Shown: positions 13,087-25,560 of the stretch, piece by piece
Position numbering within the stretch: position 1 is the stretch's first letter
Layout of the letters: each line of letters starts with the position of its first letter
Origin: Hyaloscypha bicolor E
Taxonomy: Eukaryota; Ascomycota; Leotiomycetes; Helotiales; Hyaloscyphaceae
DNA: 64,000 bases
Direction: 5' to 3'
Assembly: GCF_002865645.1 (NCBI RefSeq)
Contig: NW_020194589.1
Coordinates: 1 to 64,000 of the forward strand
Program-made: the position numbers and the translations under genes
Notes under the pieces: generated by a model
Database searches by the model: none
What the model was told of the DNA's origin: nothing
What the model saw: the letters and a program-made list of their open reading frames with translations, nothing else

Positions 13087-13629
13087 GTAGTTAGGTACTA
13101 GCTCTTTTTTAAATAAGGCTTAGTAAAGAGAACCCAGAATAGCTATAAATTATTTATAAATATAATATCTAGTATATACCCATAGCTTTGTTTCTTATAG
13201 CTATTTATATTAGCTTAGTATTAATTATAGATATATATCGTGAATTATATTATTTATATAATAATACTAAGGTACTAGCTTTATATAATAGTTAGGTACT
13301 AGCTCTTGATTATCTAATAGGCTTAATTAAGAGATTAAGACATTTATAATTAGGAAAGAAAAGAAAGATATTATATTATTAATTAAGATATATTTCTTAT
13401 AGCCTTAGCTTAGTTTCAGTTAACTAATACCTCATATATAAATAAGAAGAAGTTTTAAAGATAAGAGAGAACCTAATAAGTTCTTAATTTCTCTAGTAAA
13501 TAATATGGTTCTATAACCATATATATTAATAGTACTATTATTAAAATTTTCGTAAAATTATACTCGTATATATAAGAATATAAGAGTAGTTTTGCTTCCT
13601 TTATAAGAACAAGAATAAGTTTAGAATAA
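13087..13629. other. AT-rich interval with GGTACTAGCT repeats and a short hairpin
   Basis: It contains GGTACTAGCT near 13093, 13271 and 13295, and a perfect 20-bp inverted repeat ATATGGTTCTATAACCATAT near 13503-13522. No protein family is recognisable. As it adjoins the inner end of the D LTR at 13630, it may be internal sequence of a minus-strand D element. Confidence 0.4.
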
Positions 13630-13812
13630 TGTTACGAAACCGGGCTCTAGGCTTGGAAAGCAAAGTAGAATGGCTCTTAATCCAAGGATTCTAAACTAAG
13701 AAGAGAAGCCCTTGAGTATAGGAGCTTTAGTATTCTAAATACTAGCCCCAGCCATATGCGTTATTACAATCACGTGACGCTAAATTTACTAGTAAAGCAG
13801 TAAAGCATAATA
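13630..13812 (-). repeat. Family D LTR (about 183 bp)
   Basis: Read on the minus strand it runs from TATTATGCTTTACTG to GGTTTCGTAACA and matches the LTR start at 63866-64000. It contains TCACGTGA near 13773-13780. Its 3' half (TTGCTTTCCAAGCC, then the terminus GTAACA) resembles the 3' half of the F LTR at 28100-28373, suggesting related families. Family A sequence resumes exactly at 13813. I found no matching target duplication, so it may be one LTR of an element or a recombination joint. Confidence 0.65.
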
Positions 13813-15035
13813 CTAGTTATATATTTTTAGCTAGTCTAATATTATACTTCTAGAAATATTAATTACTATTAGTATAAAGGAGATATTAATAATTTAGCTA
13901 TTATTAAAGCTTTAAATAGTAAGTTCTTTTTTAGTAAGGAAAATTGAAATATTAGCTATATTTTCTTTATAAACTATAAGAAAGCAGCTTTCTTTAGTAA
14001 AAAAGTTCTTAAAAGTATTAATTATTTCTTTATTTATAATAATTTCAATATTAAAAATATAAAGAAATTAAATAAATACCTAATAAAAAAAAGTAGAAAG
14101 AAAGTATTTAAGTATATAATATTTAACTAGATAAATAGATATCTTTAGCTAAATAATTTATAAGTCTGAAATTATAGTTAAATATTAACTCTCGAATGAA
14201 ATAGTAATTAAAAAATAGTTTAATAATAATCTATTATTTAAAAAGCCTTTTATTATAATTCTAATAAGCCTAGTTACTATTTAGAACGAAATATATAAAA
14301 ATAAAGTTTTCTATAAAGTTATTAAAGTTTTTACTAAAGGCTAATTTAAGAATACTAAAAAAAATACGAAATTTAAAAGAGCTATTTATTTGAAATATAT
14401 TAATATAATCTATAATATAATTCGCTATAATAGGTTACTTTAGTATTTAGCTATAAAAGCTAAGATTAAGTAATAGTTAAAAGCAAATACTAAATAATAA
14501 AAAGAACTATATTATATTTAATATAAAAATATAATTAAGCAAATTCGAATTATATTTAAATAAATATAAAAATATATAATAAGACTATTTAAGAATGATA
14601 TATTATATTTTTAATATATTAAAAAGAAATTAGAAATACTAGTAAAAGAAGATTCTAACTATTTTATTATTTCGAATTCTAAATAGGAATTTTCTATTAG
14701 TTTTTAGTATTTAAGAAATAAGTATAAATAAATAGAAAGTCAGATATAATATAGCAAGCTATATTCTATTAAAATTGCTTAATTTTAATAATTTTAATAA
14801 TTTTAGTTATATAATAAAGGCTATAGTATTTTATATATAACTTATAGGAATTATATAAGAAAGCTAGTTTTTCTATAGTCCTAAATAATAATTCCTTTTT
14901 AATATTTAATTAATTAAGCTTTTATATATTATATATTATTTATATTTTTAATTTTATTATTTTACTATTAAATTATATTTTATATTCTAATATACTTTAT
15001 ATAAGTTTTTATCTTATTATAATTTCTCTCTTATA
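13813..15035 (+). mobile_element. 3' end of a third family A element with its LTR, plus orientation
   Basis: Positions 13813-14510 are the inverse complement of about 700-1 in copy 1. Positions 14660-14744 match the inverse of 46951-47040, the bases next to the 3' LTR of copy 2. Positions 14745-15035 are a family A LTR. This is therefore the last ~0.93 kb of the internal region plus the 3' LTR. A purine-rich run (aaataaatagaaag) before the LTR may be the worn polypurine tract. The rest of the element is missing; the break coincides with the D LTR. Confidence 0.75.
14745..15035 (+). repeat. 3' LTR of the family A fragment
   Basis: The 291-bp LTR starts TATAATATAGCAAGC and ends CTCTTATA. It is heavily RIPed and keeps a worn form of the palindrome at about 14804-14842. 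Confidence 0.75.
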
Positions 15036-17975
15036 CTAGTCGAATTAAAAAGTAATATAATAGCTTGATTTTTGTTCTTTTTAAAAGAAGTTACTATTAA
15101 TAAAGCTATAATTAGAAAGGTAATTTATAAGAAAGTATTATTAAAGTTAATAATTAATCTATAAGCTATTTACTTAGAAATAAGAATAAGAAATATAGGA
15201 AATAATAGTCTCGATTATCTTTTAGCCTTTTAATACCCGGTATTATAATTAGAAATAATAAAAGATAATCTTAATATATTACATATAATAAATAAGAATT
15301 TAAAAGATTTTTATATCTAGTTAAAGAAAAGTATCTAATCTAGTAATTTCCCTTATATATACTTTAAATAATAAATAAAAAATATAACTTCGCAGATATA
15401 TATAAAGTTTTAAAAGTTTCTAATAAATAGTAATTAAGAAATTAAGAAATATCGATTTATAAAACTCGGTAAATATATATATTTAAAGTAATTTATGGTT
15501 TTTATTAAAAATATAATTTTAATAATAGTTAGTAATATTATTATATAATTAAAATAGAGGCTAATTCTATAGCTAGTATAGTCTAATTAGTAAATTCTCT
15601 CAGAAATAAAAGTTTTTAGAATAATTATTTTATAATAATTAAAAAGTAAATTATTATTATTATTAGATTATAATAAAAAGAATAAATTATATCTTATATT
15701 ATATCCAAAATAGTACTAGTTCTAATATGAAATATACTAAGCTTAATATAATAGGTAATAAGCTACTAGTAATAAAAAAATCTCTCTTATAAATATATTA
15801 TTACTTCTAATTATATATTAATAATATTATAGAAATTAATATAATAAAATTAAATAGTATTTATTATATTTAAAAGAAGTAATAAGTCTATAATATTTTT
15901 AATATTATATTTATAAAACCAGATACTAAAATAGTAATAGATATTTATTAATACTATAAAGATATTAAAGATTTATATATCTGTATTTAAAATATTTTAG
16001 AAATAAAAATATATTTATAGAAATATAATTTATTTAAGAAATAAAATAAGAATTAAATAAAATAATATATAAAGAATTTACTAGACGAGAAAAGGTAAAA
16101 GAAACTAGTATTTTAGCTAACTAATATTTAGGCTTTTATAAAAAAGAGGCTTAATAAGTTATTTAGTATAACTATTTATATATTATATTTATTTTTTTAT
16201 TAGTTTAAAACTTTTAAATAAAGGGAATTTTTTATAGCTCTAGAATATATTACTTCTAATTACTTTATTTTAAGTTCTATACTTCTTAATAAATACTATA
16301 ATAAATATAAAATATAAGTTACTAGTATTATTAAAAGCTTAAATAATATTAGTATTATTATAAATAAATCTATAAATATTACTAGTATATAAATCGAGAA
16401 TATATCTATTATTATAAAGGATATATTATATTTTTAAAATAATAAAAGCTTGGAAAACAGAAATATAACTATAGAAATAATAATTTAATTAATTAAGGAA
16501 AAAGTAATTAATATTATAAATAGAGATTTAAAGAAATTAGACTTTTTATTAATAGATATATATTCTATATAGTAAGTACCTTAAATAAAGCTTAAATTAG
16601 ATCCCGAATTAGTATATATCTTTAATATCGAATATAATTCTTATAATAATTAATTATTAAAGATATTATAAAATCTAATAAAGAAAATCAAGTAATAATA
16701 TTATTTAAGATCTATAACTTCTAGCTTAAATTCTAATTAATTATTATTTACTTTAAATATAAATTAATACTTTAACTAGAAATATTAATATTTTATAAGA
16801 TAATTACTTTTATTACTACTAGAAATACTAGATAGAATATATAAATTAGTTTATTAAAATAGCTATAATTAAAGTAATTATCTAGCTAATTTACTTTAGT
16901 TTTATTTTATTTAATCTATTCTAAAAAACAAAGGTACTTTTAAGCTCTATATAAATAATTCATATATTAGTAAATTCAAAGCTATTAGAAAAAATATTAT
17001 AGCCTTAATATAAAGCAAGGACTTCTAGTTCAAGTTAAGGTAATTAAAAGAGCTTTTTAAGCTTATTTATAAGAAGTAAAAGATGTCCGAATTAATTTAT
17101 AATATAATTAGTAATATATATTCTTATTAGATTAAGATTCAAGAGTATTTAAAGAAATTTACTAATTTTATATATTTTATATTTATAAATAATATATAAT
17201 AATACCTTAATTATAAGGCTTATAATTAGACTAGTTAATTTGAGAGGCAAGTATAAGTTTATTACTTTTTAGTATATTTACTTAATTCTAATAAGTATAC
17301 TAGATAGAAGATTTATATAAAAAGAAATAAATAAAGAATTATTGAGTTTTTAAAGAAATATAATAGCCAGGAAACTATTAATGCCTTTATTAATTATTTT
17401 ATTAAAATAATAAATTTCATTCTACTAGCTATTATTAGAATTATATAGAAATAGAAAAAACATTCTAGTGCCTTTATATAAGTAATATATCTTCTATTTC
17501 TTATATTTTACTAATATTTATTAGTAAGATATTAATAAAAGTCTAGCTATTATTATTTCGATTTCTTAATATAACTTCAAATTCTATTATATTTAAACGA
17601 GCCTTTTTAGTTATAAACCTCCTCTATATGAAATCACGAAATTAATTATTAGTTCGGGTGCTTAATAAGCTCTCTTTTATATATATTAATACTAGGGTAT
17701 TATAAAAGGATCTGAGAGTAATACTTAATAAGAAATATATATAAGATTTAATACTTGATTTAGAGAACGATTTAATAATAGCAGACTATTTTCAGGGTAT
17801 ATTTCAGTCTATAATTCCTATATTAGTACTAGGCAGGAAAAGACGAGAGGATATTAATATAATTAAAGCTTAGCAAGTTCTAAACGAGAGTGCTATTAAG
17901 GGTACTATTTAACCGGAGGATTTTCTAAATAGCTTCGATTTTGATGCCCTCGAATGGGCCAATTAAATCTCTTGA
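15036..17975 (+). pseudogene. RIP-damaged coding remnant of unknown type
   Basis: The plus strand has the Lys/Ile/Asn-rich, stop-peppered look of a RIPed coding region over about 2.9 kb. The most readable part is the C-terminus, where one frame runs from about 17750 to a TGA at 17973-17975 with fragments GRKRREDINIIKA, PEDFLNSFDFDALEWAN and a final IS. Another stretch, SNKYTR followed by KIYIKRNK, is seen near 17.28-17.33 kb. I see no RT box, zinc knuckle, clear DDE triad or terminal repeats, so I do not assign it to LINE, hAT, Crypton or any other class. Damage is lighter towards 17.6-18.0 kb. Confidence 0.45.
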
Positions 17976-17999
17976 TTTCTCTATATATATCATTACATG

Positions 18000-18055
18000 C
18001 GTAATGAAAAAAGTAGATTACAATATGTAAAGATAAAAGTAGATTACAATATTAC
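18000..18055 (+). repeat. Short direct repeat AAAAGTAGATTACAATAT x2
   Basis: The 18-mer AAAAGTAGATTACAATAT occurs twice about 26 bp apart in a lightly mutated interval between the coding remnant and the first MITE. Nothing else is recognised from 17976 to 18080. Confidence 0.6.
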
Positions 18056-18083
18056 ACATAACGTTACAGTTCCACTACCCTAA

Positions 18084-18354
18084 CGAGCCCGGCTGCACGG
18101 GTCTGTGCGCACAGGGCATTAAGCGAGGAGTTTCAGGCTTCACGAATTCGCTTATAGGCTTTTGAAAACCATAATCTCTCTAATTACTTAAAAGCTAGAA
18201 GATAATAAAGAATAACTACAACTTCATATTCGGGAATTGGGAACTAAAGGAACCGAAGTACGATTTGATTAATTGATCTTCAAGGATTTCTAGATTTGAA
18301 ATTTTATTTATTACTAAAATGCCCTGTGCACACAGACCCGTGCAGCCGGGCTCG
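18084..18354. mobile_element. Harbinger-like MITE 1 (271 bp, TSD TAA)
   Basis: The terminal inverted repeats are about 37 bp with one mismatch: 18084-18120 begins CGAGCCCGGCTGCACGGGTC and the right arm is its reverse complement at 18318-18354. The element is flanked by TAA at 18081-18083 and 18355-18357. A 3-bp TWA duplication with GC-rich TIRs is typical of PIF/Harbinger non-autonomous elements. The interior is AT-rich with no transposase. Confidence 0.85.
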
Positions 18355-18357
18355 TAA

Positions 18358-18552
18358 GAGTCTCGTATGATCCTGCCGCCTCGAATCAGCCCAGGGCCAC
18401 GCAAATCAAGACGAATACGACATGTCATGCGGCAAGGGGAAGACTCACCAGGACACTCCCGACGTGTCATCCACCTGCGGCACCTGGGGCACAGCTAGGC
18501 AAAAGCCAGGCCGCGTCGTCGTGAGGCATTTCTGCGACCGGCCATCGTGCTG
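18358..18552. other. GC-rich non-RIPed spacer between the two MITEs
   Basis: It has ordinary base composition with CpA and TpG present. No gene is supported: the only long reading frame runs across the MITE boundary. Confidence 0.5.
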
Positions 18553-18555
18553 TAA

Positions 18556-18817
18556 CGAGCCCACCCTCAAAAGTCCGTGTTTTTAGGGCATTTCGCTAAG
18601 AAGCGAATGCCAAACCCAATTTTGTGCCTTTTATCTTATTCTCTAAATCGCTTTAAAAGAGTTTTAAAACTCACTCTAGCTTCTTTAATCATATATATAT
18701 AAATTATAATAGGTCATAATTAATAGTTATTATATATTTGTCAAGTGAAGTGGGAGACTTTGGTTTTGCGATGCCTGAAAATATCGCTAAATACACGGAC
18801 TTTTGAGGCCGGGCTCG
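18556..18817. mobile_element. Harbinger-like MITE 2 (262 bp, TSD TAA)
   Basis: The ends are inverted repeats that both start CGAGCCC and share CCTCAAAAGTCCGTGT, with about 26 of 29 positions matching. TAA flanks the element at 18553-18555 and 18818-18820. A subterminal hairpin, GGCATTTCGC against GCGAATGCC, lies at about 18587-18612. It shares the terminal CGAGCCC and an inner GGGCATT with MITE 1 but differs between them, so the two are cousins mobilised by one transposase type rather than copies of each other. Confidence 0.85.
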
Positions 18818-18820
18818 TAA

Positions 18821-19320
18821 CGAGGGCAGGCCACGTCCCAGGGCGTCTCACCCTTCGGCGCACGCTATAGTGACGGGTAGTGATGGTGCGACGAGGAGGC
18901 AGATTGCGAGAGGGTCGAGACACTACTGAGCTCGTAACTCGGCCAAGCGAAAGGCGTACCTGTAAAGGGGATTGGAATCACAGCTGCTCGGCAGTATCGA
19001 AGCTGGGAGGGGGCGGTCGCGGATTCTGGTTAAAAGCTGTCCTGTATCTCGCGGGGCGCGGTCTTTCTCTCCTTAGCTACGGCGTGGCCGATTAGGGGAG
19101 CCTGGTGGGAAGGCACAGGATTTTAGGCAGAAGGGCCGAATATACATAAAGGTCGTGCCAGGTAGAGGGCTATTGAGGCGGTTAGAAAGGAAAGAAGGAG
19201 GGAAAGGAGCAAGTGATAGACAATGCAATATTCTTATATCCCGCAAAAGTAGTAGCGGGCCTGTATATGCGCCTTGCCCGAAATAGGGGTCACGGTTTCC
19301 GTATATACACTTGCCGTCTA
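18821..19320. other. GC-rich non-RIPed island, no gene recognised
   Basis: About 500 bp of GC-rich sequence lacks the RIP signature and ends abruptly where AT-rich DNA starts near 19320. A short hairpin, CCCGC then GCGGG, lies at about 19240-19259. A 71-residue plus-strand frame (18880-19095) has no recognisable domain or codon pattern. The island is probably single-copy DNA or a low-copy transposon fragment that escaped RIP. Confidence 0.5.
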
Positions 19321-21618
19321 GTTATTTACTTTTAATAAATAGTTATATAAAATATAAATATTTATAATTTTATAATAAGAATTTTAATTATAAAAAGAAA
19401 TAAAAGGCTTATAAAAGAAATAAGGAAATACTTTAAAGTAATATACTAGTTATAAAAAGAGAAAAAATCTAAATAAATATAAATATATTTAAATAATATT
19501 TTTAAATATAATTCTTAGAATAATTATAATATATAATTTTATAAAAAATATATTATTATAGAAAAAATAAAATTTCTATTAAATAAAACTTTAAATAATA
19601 AAATTAGAGAACTTAATTAGTTAAAATAATTAATTAATTCTAGTATATATAAGAATATATAACTTAATTTAATAACTAAATAATAAATTAGCTATTATTT
19701 TTAGCTAGTTTTATTATTGCTTTTTATAGCCGATATATTAAAATCTTGTATTACTTTATACTTATATATCTAATAGCTAAGATAATATAATTATATAGAC
19801 TTTTACTAATTAACTATTATAGAAATACTAAAAATAAGCAAGTAATTAAGTTATTTTTTAGAAAACTACTTCTTTAATTCTTATTTAATACTTTAGAATA
19901 AAAGAAAGCTATTTTCTATTTTCCTTTATTATTATTTTCTTTTAACTTAAGATAATAGCTATTATATTTATTCGTTTATTTTATTTCCCTTTTTTTTCTT
20001 TTCTCTATTTTCTTTTTACTAAATCTCTTATATTTAATTATTACTATTTCTTATTTTATTTCTCTTTTTTCTCTTTATTTACTATTATTATTTAAATAAT
20101 AGGCTTCTTTTTAATATTCTCGGCTTTATTACTTTACTTTTAATTATTATTACTATTATTTCTCTTAATTAATTTAGTTAATATATATTATTACTAATAA
20201 CTAATACTAAGCTTTTTTTTCTCTAATAATAATAAATTAAATATCGAGAGCTACTTTAATACGGGAAATAAATGAAATAAAGCTAATATTAATAGAAATA
20301 ATAATATAGATTTACTAGATTTAAAATAGCTTATTAAAAAAAAGAATACTTATTTATTAGAATATTATTTTAATTAAAAGAATAACTTTAATAAATCCGA
20401 GAATAAAAATAAGAATTATAATAATAATAATCTTTTTTTCTAGATATAATTAAAGGAAATTTTAATTAATAAATATCTTATTTTATTTTTATTTATTATT
20501 TATTATTTATTATTATTAAATTACTAATTTAATTCTCTTTATAAATATTATAAATATATATAAAAGAAACTTATATAAATAATATAAGTTATTTCTTGCT
20601 ATATTCTTAAGTTCTTCTTTAAATAAATATTAAATTAATATTAGAAAAAGAATAAAAGAAGGCTTATAGGCATTTAATTAGCTAATATACTCGAGATATA
20701 TTAGAAGGTTTTTTGATTTATATATAAATAAATAATATTTTCTATTTACTTATTTAATATAATTCGAATTATTATAAATAAAAGCTAATAAAGAAATATA
20801 ATAATATATATTAAGAATTTTATAAATATTTTATAAATTAATTTAATTATAATAAAATAAAGATATATATAGCTAATAGTAAATTCAAATTAGTCTTTTT
20901 TATTAATTAGCTATTTTTTTTATAAACTGACCTTTAGTTTTTCTAAAGCTTTATTATAATAATATTATAATAAATTTATTTCGGAATTCTAGTAATAAGT
21001 CTTATTAAATTCTGATTAAATTTATATATAAGTTTATAAAGAAATACCTAAATACTAAAAATATATAAATTTAATTTTAGGCTTTTTATTATTATTTTAC
21101 TTTTATTCTTATTTCTATTTCTTATTTTCTTTTATTTTAACTAAAATATATATCTTATATAAAAGCTAGAAATATATTTATTTTTCTCGAGATTATTTTT
21201 AATTTATTTCTAATTCTTAGTCTATATATTACTTTCTAGGCCTTATTTTTATTAATAATATATTCTTAATCCCGAGTTTTATAAGAGCTAAAAGAATTAA
21301 TAAACTAAATATTTTATTTAATTATAAATAGTTTCTTTTATATTTAAAACCAGAAATAACTAATATTTTATTTTTTATAAATTTATTAGAATATTATATA
21401 ATTGGGAAATCTTATTTAATAAACTATTATTATATATAACTTTTTTAAAATAAATAAAATAATTTAATATATTTACTAGATTCTTATAAATTATATATTT
21501 ATATTACTTTTAATATAATACAAATAATATTTTTAATTAAAATAATATATATTATATAATTTTCTTTTTATAATTTTATTTTTATTTATAATATAAATAA
21601 TATATTCTAAAATATAAT
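19321..21618. other. Extremely AT-rich DNA left of element B, unassigned
   Basis: Strand bias alternates (A-rich 19.33-19.65 kb, T-rich 19.7-20.2 kb, A-rich 20.25-20.9 kb), suggesting old, deeply RIPed repeats. I can read no protein motif. Together with 42602-42865 and 62508-63865 it formed one continuous stretch before B and E inserted. Confidence 0.45.
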
Positions 21619-21687
21619 TATAAAACACATAATAGTAAAGTAATATATAAGTAATTAAGATAAATAAGCTATAAAATAATACTTGTA
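21619..21687 (-). repeat. 3' LTR of element B, outer part
   Basis: These 69 bp match 42288-42356. The LTR is cut by F and resumes at 28379. Confidence 0.8.
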
Positions 21688-21961
21688 TATTATGATTTCC
21701 AGATACCCGGTATCTGAGATATTTTACTAGATATTAGATACCTCCTAGATATACGTAATACGGCCGCCTTACTAGAGAAATATACTTGAAATATACTAGA
21801 AATATTTAGAAAGCTAGCCCCTTCGGGACTAGTATACTATAGGGTATATATACTTTCTTATAGCCTCCTATATTTTAGTTTTCTCTTTCTTAGCTTTGAA
21901 TTATTTTTATAAGAAACCTTTCTATCTTGCTTTCCAAGCCCTAAATACTATACCCGTAATA
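21688..21961 (+). repeat. 5' LTR of element F
   Basis: It starts TATTATGATTTCCAG and ends CCCGTAATA (TG...CA before RIP). It is clearly more RIPed than the 3' LTR: most differences are C or G at the 3' LTR against T or A here. Confidence 0.9.
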
Positions 21962-21989
21962 GTATTTAAAGCTTACTTTTTTTAATTCT

Positions 21990-23720
21990 ATAGAGGATTT
22001 TAAATAAACTAATTCAGAACTATTACTAATATAGGTATTACTAAGATAACGGAACCTCAGAAATACGAGTAATAGACTTTAGAATAATAAAAGCAAAAAG
22101 CTTTAGAACCCTTAGGGGAATTAGGTATTTATATCTTTATAAATATATATTAGTAATATATTAGAAATCTTCCCGAAAACCCGAAAATTAAAGAACCTTA
22201 AATAAAGGCTATTCTTTAACTAAGTTCTAGAGTAATAGATACTTATAGGCTAGTAATTTAACTACTATTCTTAAGCCCTATTCTATAATCTCATAGGCCC
22301 TATATATATACTAGTAACGAGATTACTAGGGAAAATATAATAGAAGAAAAGTATAATAGGTTAATTTCCTAGAATATTATATAATCAGGAATTATATTAA
22401 CTTTTACTAAGGCTTCTAGTAAAGCTCCTACTAGTTTAGGTTATCCTATTAGCGGCTCTCTCCAAACCGAGTATCCCATTAGTATTCCTGGAAAATTTAT
22501 AAATAAGTCTATAGAAATAAAATCCTTTGCTTTTATTATAAAGCTTCTGGAAACCAAAGACTATATTATTACTAGAGAATTATATAAATAGGCCAAGGAA
22601 CCTAATATCTTATTCTCAGATATTAATATTATTATAAAGAGCTACCGAAAGAATATCTAAAAAGCTATTTCATATAAGAATACCTATAACTATAATAAAG
22701 CTATTCTCGAGAATACTAAGCTCTATAATATTAAACTCGAGAATAATATTAAGTACTATATAGCTATAGTAAATTGGCTTATAGTATCTCTAATTACTTT
22801 TGCTTTGCCTATTCTAGCTATTTTGAACTTCTCTTAAAAGAATTCCGAAGTATTTCTTGCTTATTCCCGTTTAGGATTCCCTATATCTTATACTTTTTTT
22901 AGAAATACTAGAGTTACTAAGCTCCCAGATCTAACTTTTTTTTACTAGAGATTATACTATATTTAATAACTAGCTAGTTTAGGTTAAGAATAAACTATAA
23001 GAAAATACTAATTTATATTTCTTAGAAAATCTTAAGATTATCTATATTTCTAGTAAACTTACTAGTAATACTCTTGCCTTAACTAATTCTTATATAAATA
23101 AAGATAGTCCAAATTAGTATTATTAGCTCTTAGAACTTTACTTTTACCTAAAGAAGCTATATTCTAATTTTAATAAGATATAGAATACTTGCTATAACTT
23201 TAGTAAGCTTTAAATATACTTTAATTAAGTATTTTAGGAGTTCTATACTTTCTTCTTATAACTATTTATAAAAAGTAATATTAGTCTTTAAGATATTAAG
23301 TATAAACTAAATAAGAAGCTCTTATTAAAGCTTTAGAAATTAGTATATATATACTATAATAATTCTTCTATTAATATTACTTACTTTATTTAATATTATA
23401 TTATTAATAATTAGTAAATTAAGGCTATATATAAGAAAACTAAGAAATATAAAAAAGTAAAAGTTATTTTAGCCAAGTTTATTTCTAGTACTATATTCTT
23501 ATATATTTCTAAGAAGTATATTTCTAAAAAGAAGCCCAAGAAGCCTATATTAACTATTCTTATTAAGTATATACTCTCTTATAAATATAAGTAATATTTT
23601 ATAAAAATCAAGGATTTCTTAATTATTAAATACTATAACTATAATAAGTTCGGCTATTATATTAGATACTATCCGGTTCTATATAGTAAAGAAACTAAGA
23701 TAGCTCTTTCTAGAATTAAG
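21990..23720 (+). pseudogene. Gag of element F with a ruined zinc knuckle
   Basis: Gag packages the element RNA into virus-like particles. The frame containing 23628-23675 reads KYYNYNKFGYYIRYYP. With Tyr as the RIP product of Cys and His codons, this fits the C-x2-C-x4-H-x4-C knuckle (Gly before His retained) found at the end of Gypsy gag. The knuckle is followed by acidic spacer sequence up to about 23820. The start codon cannot be fixed because of the damage. All metal ligands are lost. Confidence 0.75.
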
Positions 23721-23879
23721 CCAGGCTTAGTTCCTATTTTACTAGAATATATTATTCTAGTAAAGTATTTAGAAGATTCGAGCTCTAATTCTGGTATAAA
23801 ACCGGGAAACGAATATTCTTAAAGAAAGTCTTTATTTTAGAGACTTATAATATGAATTTAGTAGAGATTAACTTAACTT

Positions 23880-24330
23880 ATTTAATAAGAGAGATACTTT
23901 TATAATATTCTATATTATTAATATAAATAAATTAGGAATTAAGTCTTTTTCCCTTATTAATACTAGAGCTAATAGTTATACTTTTATTAATATAAAGCTT
24001 ACTTGGCTTATAAAGTAATTCTTAGGAATAGAACTATAACTTCTTCTCTTATTTTATATTATATACGGTTTTAATAGAAAGCTAGCTAAATCTATTAAGA
24101 AATATATAGAAATCTTATTTCTAATTAATAAATAAAATATTAATATACCTATAATTATCCTAAACCTTAGAGATTATAATATTATTCTTAATAAGAAATA
24201 GGTAATATATATTAATATTCTAGTTAATTATAGAAGATATAGGCTTATATAACTAAAGAATAAGCCTAAATCTATATAATTTAGTTATATTATTAGTATT
24301 TTATAATAATAGCTAGAGAAATAATCTAAT
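23880..24330 (+). pseudogene. Aspartic protease of element F
   Basis: SLINTRANSYTFIN at about 23953-23994 fits the D-T-G-A active site of retroviral-type proteases, with Asp now Asn and Gly now Arg. It lies directly downstream of the gag zinc knuckle and in the same frame as the RT, as expected for a Gypsy pol start. Confidence 0.75.
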
Positions 24331-24849
24331 AAAAAGTATTAAAGAAATACTAATTAATAAGATTCTATTATAAGCTATTTCTAGAAATCTTTTATTCTAA
24401 AGTAGTTTTTCTTCTTTTAGACTAATTAGAGAAAATTATATAAAACTATAGAAAAGAAGCTTTTATAGTCTAATTAAGATATAATACCTAAATAAAAGCT
24501 AAAAAAGCAGGAAAAGATCCTTAATAAAAAGCAAATATTAGATTTAGCTATTCTTATTTTTATAGTATTTAATTATATAGCTAAAAGAGAAAATAATATT
24601 ATTAGTTAAATCTTTATTTATAAGATTAATAAGAAGCTTAAAGCTCGGAAAAAAGAAGCTATTTCTGGCCTAGAGAATTAATAACTGGAAGAAATAGAGT
24701 TTTAGTAGCTATAGAGAATATTATTTCTGAAACTTAAGAAATATATCTCTATTTTCTCTAAAAAGAAATCTAATATTCTTTCTTTCTATAGATTATATAA
24801 TTATAAGATTTAGATTAAAGGCCTAAAAGGAATTAAGAATATTAGATAT

Positions 24850-25560
24850 TAACTTCTCTAGTAATAGTTTACTTAAAAGCTTCTAGAAATTAAGTATTTC
24901 TTAGAAAATAATCTAGTTAAGGGCTTTATTAAAGCTAGTTAGGCTCTCTTTACTTTATTAGTTCTTTTTATAAAGAAAGTAAATAGAGGTTTATACTTCT
25001 ATATTAATTTCTATTACCTAAATAATATTATTTAAAAGAATTAATATTTCCTTTCTCTTATTAATAAGACTTTAAATTAATTATCTAAAGCCAAGATCTA
25101 TATTAAATTAGATATTTACTAAGCTTTCTATTATAAAGCTATAAACTCGGACTTTTAGAAGCTAATAATATTTTATATTTACTATAGAATATATAAATGT
25201 AATATTCTTTAAGAAAGCCTTATAAATAGCCCGGCTATATATTAATACTATATAAATAATATATTTTTTAAGTATTTAAATAACTTTTATATAATATATC
25301 TTAATAATATTCTTATTTATTTAGAGAATCTAATAAAATATAAATAGTATATATAAAAAGTACTAGACCGCTTATATTTTACTAGTCTCTAAATAAATAT
25401 TAAGAAATCGGAATTTAAAGTTATATATATAAAATACTTGGGCTTTATTATTTCTATATCTGGTATTAAAGTAAATCCTAATAAAGTTAAAATAATATAT
25501 AACTAGTAATTCCTAAAAATAATTAAAAGCATATAATTTTTCTTTAGCTTTTATAACTTT
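24850..25560 (+). pseudogene. Reverse transcriptase of element F
   Basis: Readable RT blocks include FIKAS near 24930, then LVLFIKKVNRGLYFYINF with YYLNN after it (24960-25025), and the catalytic box YLNNILIYLEN at 25297-25329 (Y-[LV]-D-D in active enzymes). Both Asp are Asn. An RNase H domain should follow before 26.4 kb but I found no certain motif. Confidence 0.85.

Noticed and set aside
18216..18470. 84-codon minus-strand open frame
   Set aside because: It runs across the right TIR of MITE 1 and its flank; a real gene would not straddle the insertion boundary.
18741..18923. 60-codon minus-strand open frame
   Set aside because: It spans the right end and TSD of MITE 2.
18880..19095. 71-codon plus-strand open frame in the GC-rich island
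   Set aside because: Open frames of this size are expected by chance in GC-rich DNA; no domain, no supporting context.
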